From Sphingobacterium sp. ML3W (GTDB taxonomy: Bacteria > Bacteroidota > Bacteroidia > Sphingobacteriales > Sphingobacteriaceae), in assembly GCF_029542085.1 (NCBI RefSeq), contig NZ_CP107036.1:1054001-1118000 (forward strand): a stretch of 64,000 bases of DNA. Reading direction: 5' to 3'. Position 1 is the first letter of the stretch, and the number at the start of each line of letters is the position of its first letter. A model generated the notes under the pieces. It worked only from the letters and a program-made list of their open reading frames with translations. It was not told the origin of the DNA and did not search any database. Position numbers and translations under genes: made by a program. Below are positions 63,107 to 64,000 of the stretch, piece by piece.

Positions 63107-64000
63107 ATGAGTACGACTATTAATAAGTGGTATGCACTCCTTATTGTGCTTACAGCACCCTTATTGTATGTGATTGATATATTTATCATCAATATTGCCA
63201 TACCAACAATCAAAAGTAGCCTGCACGCATCTGATGGTGAAATACAGCTTGTTATCGCATCCTATTTATTGGGTAGTGCATGTTTTTTGATCATTGGTGG
63301 GCGAGCGGGAGATTTTCTGGGCAAAAAGAAAGTTTTCTTTTGGGGGATGTTGGCCTTTACATTAACCTCCTGCATCTGTGGACTAAGTCAGACAGCAGCA
63401 CAGCTAAATATTGCCCGGTTTTTTCAAGGTGTAAGTTCTGCTTTTATGGTTACCCAATCTATTTCTTTGATTCAATTGCTGTTCACAGATACAAAAGAGA
63501 GGGCAGTTGCCATTGGATGGTATGGTATAACTTTGAGTATTGCTGCGATTATCGGACAGGTATTGGGGGGGTATCTGGCCGAAATATATTTTTTCGTTGA
63601 AGGTTGGCGTTTAATATTTTTTATTAATCTTCCTGTTGGGATCCTTTCGCTTTTGGCTATCCATCGTTACTTGATCGAAACACCGAAAACTGCTCAGGGT
63701 AGATTTGATTATCTAGGCGCTTTTGTGCTAACAATCGGACTAGCCTGTCTGATCTATGCATTGACAGAGGGAAGGGAAAATAACTTTCCTTGGTGGTTTT
63801 ATGTGTTGTTTATCCTGTCGCTGTTATTTTTGACCTTGTTTGTTTTTATTCAGCAAAAGAAACGATTAAATAAACAGTATCCGCTGATTGATATTTCACT
63901 GTTTAAAATAAAGGATTTTAGCATTGGCTTATTTGCTGTATTGTTTCACTTTATGCTCCATACCGCATATTTATTGATAATAGCTGTTTATTTACAAAGT
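63107..64000 (+). CDS. MFS transporter of the DHA2 (14-helix) type, 3' truncated by window edge
   Basis: The frame is open for 298 codons from the ATG at 63107 to the window end. It begins with a membrane helix carrying LLYVIDIFIINIAIPTI, the DHA2 motif, then GGRAGDFLGKKKVFFWG (MFS motif A) and IIGQVLGGYLAE and WRLIFFINLPVG (motif C and following). Such proteins are proton-driven drug exporters. It follows ada by 49 bp and may be co-expressed with it, or simply neighbours it. The C-terminal half lies beyond the window. Confidence 0.92.
   Translation, partial: MSTTINKWYALLIVLTAPLLYVIDIFIINIAIPTIKSSLHASDGEIQLVIASYLLGSACFLIIGGRAGDFLGKKKVFFWGMLAFTLTSCICGLSQTAAQLNIARFFQGVSSAFMVTQSISLIQLLFTDTKERAVAIGWYGITLSIAAIIGQVLGGYLAEIYFFVEGWRLIFFINLPVGILSLLAIHRYLIETPKTAQGRFDYLGAFVLTIGLACLIYALTEGRENNFPWWFYVLFILSLLFLTLFVFIQQKKRLNKQYPLIDISLFKIKDFSIGLFAVLFHFMLHTAYLLIIAVYLQS

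Overview
The window looks like chromosomal DNA of a Bacteroidota bacterium, most likely a Sphingobacterium or close relative (Sphingobacteriaceae). The reasons are a SusC/SusD pair with sulfatases, a TonB receptor paired with a DUF4249 lipoprotein, a 739-residue monomeric isocitrate dehydrogenase, moderate-to-low GC, few Shine-Dalgarno sites, and several promoters of the Bacteroidota type (TTTG, 19 nt, TAnnTTTG). The genus is inferred; no rRNA is present. I see no phage, transposon or CRISPR array.

Layout. 1-1715: end of a heme ABC importer ATPase and an AraC-type regulator. 1716-7393 (minus): a tightly overlapping four-gene DNA repair operon (exonuclease, ATP-dependent ligase, Lhr-like helicase, PdeM phosphoesterase). 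7601-14327: a signalling cluster of two hybrid histidine kinases, two single-domain response regulators and a CheR-like methyltransferase, without a CheB. 14542-15462: tRNA-Ser(UGA), YceI, tRNA-Arg(UCU). 15805-23106: an alkyltransferase-like protein, DUF1697, two aldo/keto reductases, a secreted cyclophilin, an HdeD-like membrane protein and isocitrate dehydrogenase. 23210-30424: secreted GH43 enzyme, DUF4377/META protein, secreted unknown, esterase, TonB receptor plus DUF4249. 30428-36245: deacetylase, TolC and MacA-like adaptor, ComEA-like protein, apt, ispE. 36319-46002: ATP-cone nuclease, YchF, Rieske protein, gpsA, hemF, paired M16 peptidases, DnaQ-like exonuclease, trxB.

46003-57286 is the most interesting part: a polysaccharide utilization locus (susC, susD, two sulfatases and, beyond an opposed rnhA, a GH29 alpha-L-fucosidase), suggesting use of sulfated fucose-containing glycans. 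Its 5' leader holds a perfect 25-bp inverted repeat next to a -7 box, a 32-codon upstream ORF ending Cys-Arg-Met-Arg-Met-Cys-Ser, and four complementary segments that can form mutually exclusive hairpins. I propose it as a candidate sulfur-amino-acid-sensing leader for a sulfatase locus; this is inference and untested.

57411-64000: small lipoprotein, class III-type sirtuin, DUF2891 lipoprotein, a divergent HxlR regulator/DoxX pair with a candidate operator, DUF202 protein, the adaptive-response protein Ada, and the start of an MFS transporter. Other noteworthy points are a TonB-receptor leader with a full promoter followed by an intrinsic terminator, a short fossil of a GH29 gene near 19.6 kb, and an extended hairpin beside tRNA-Ser.
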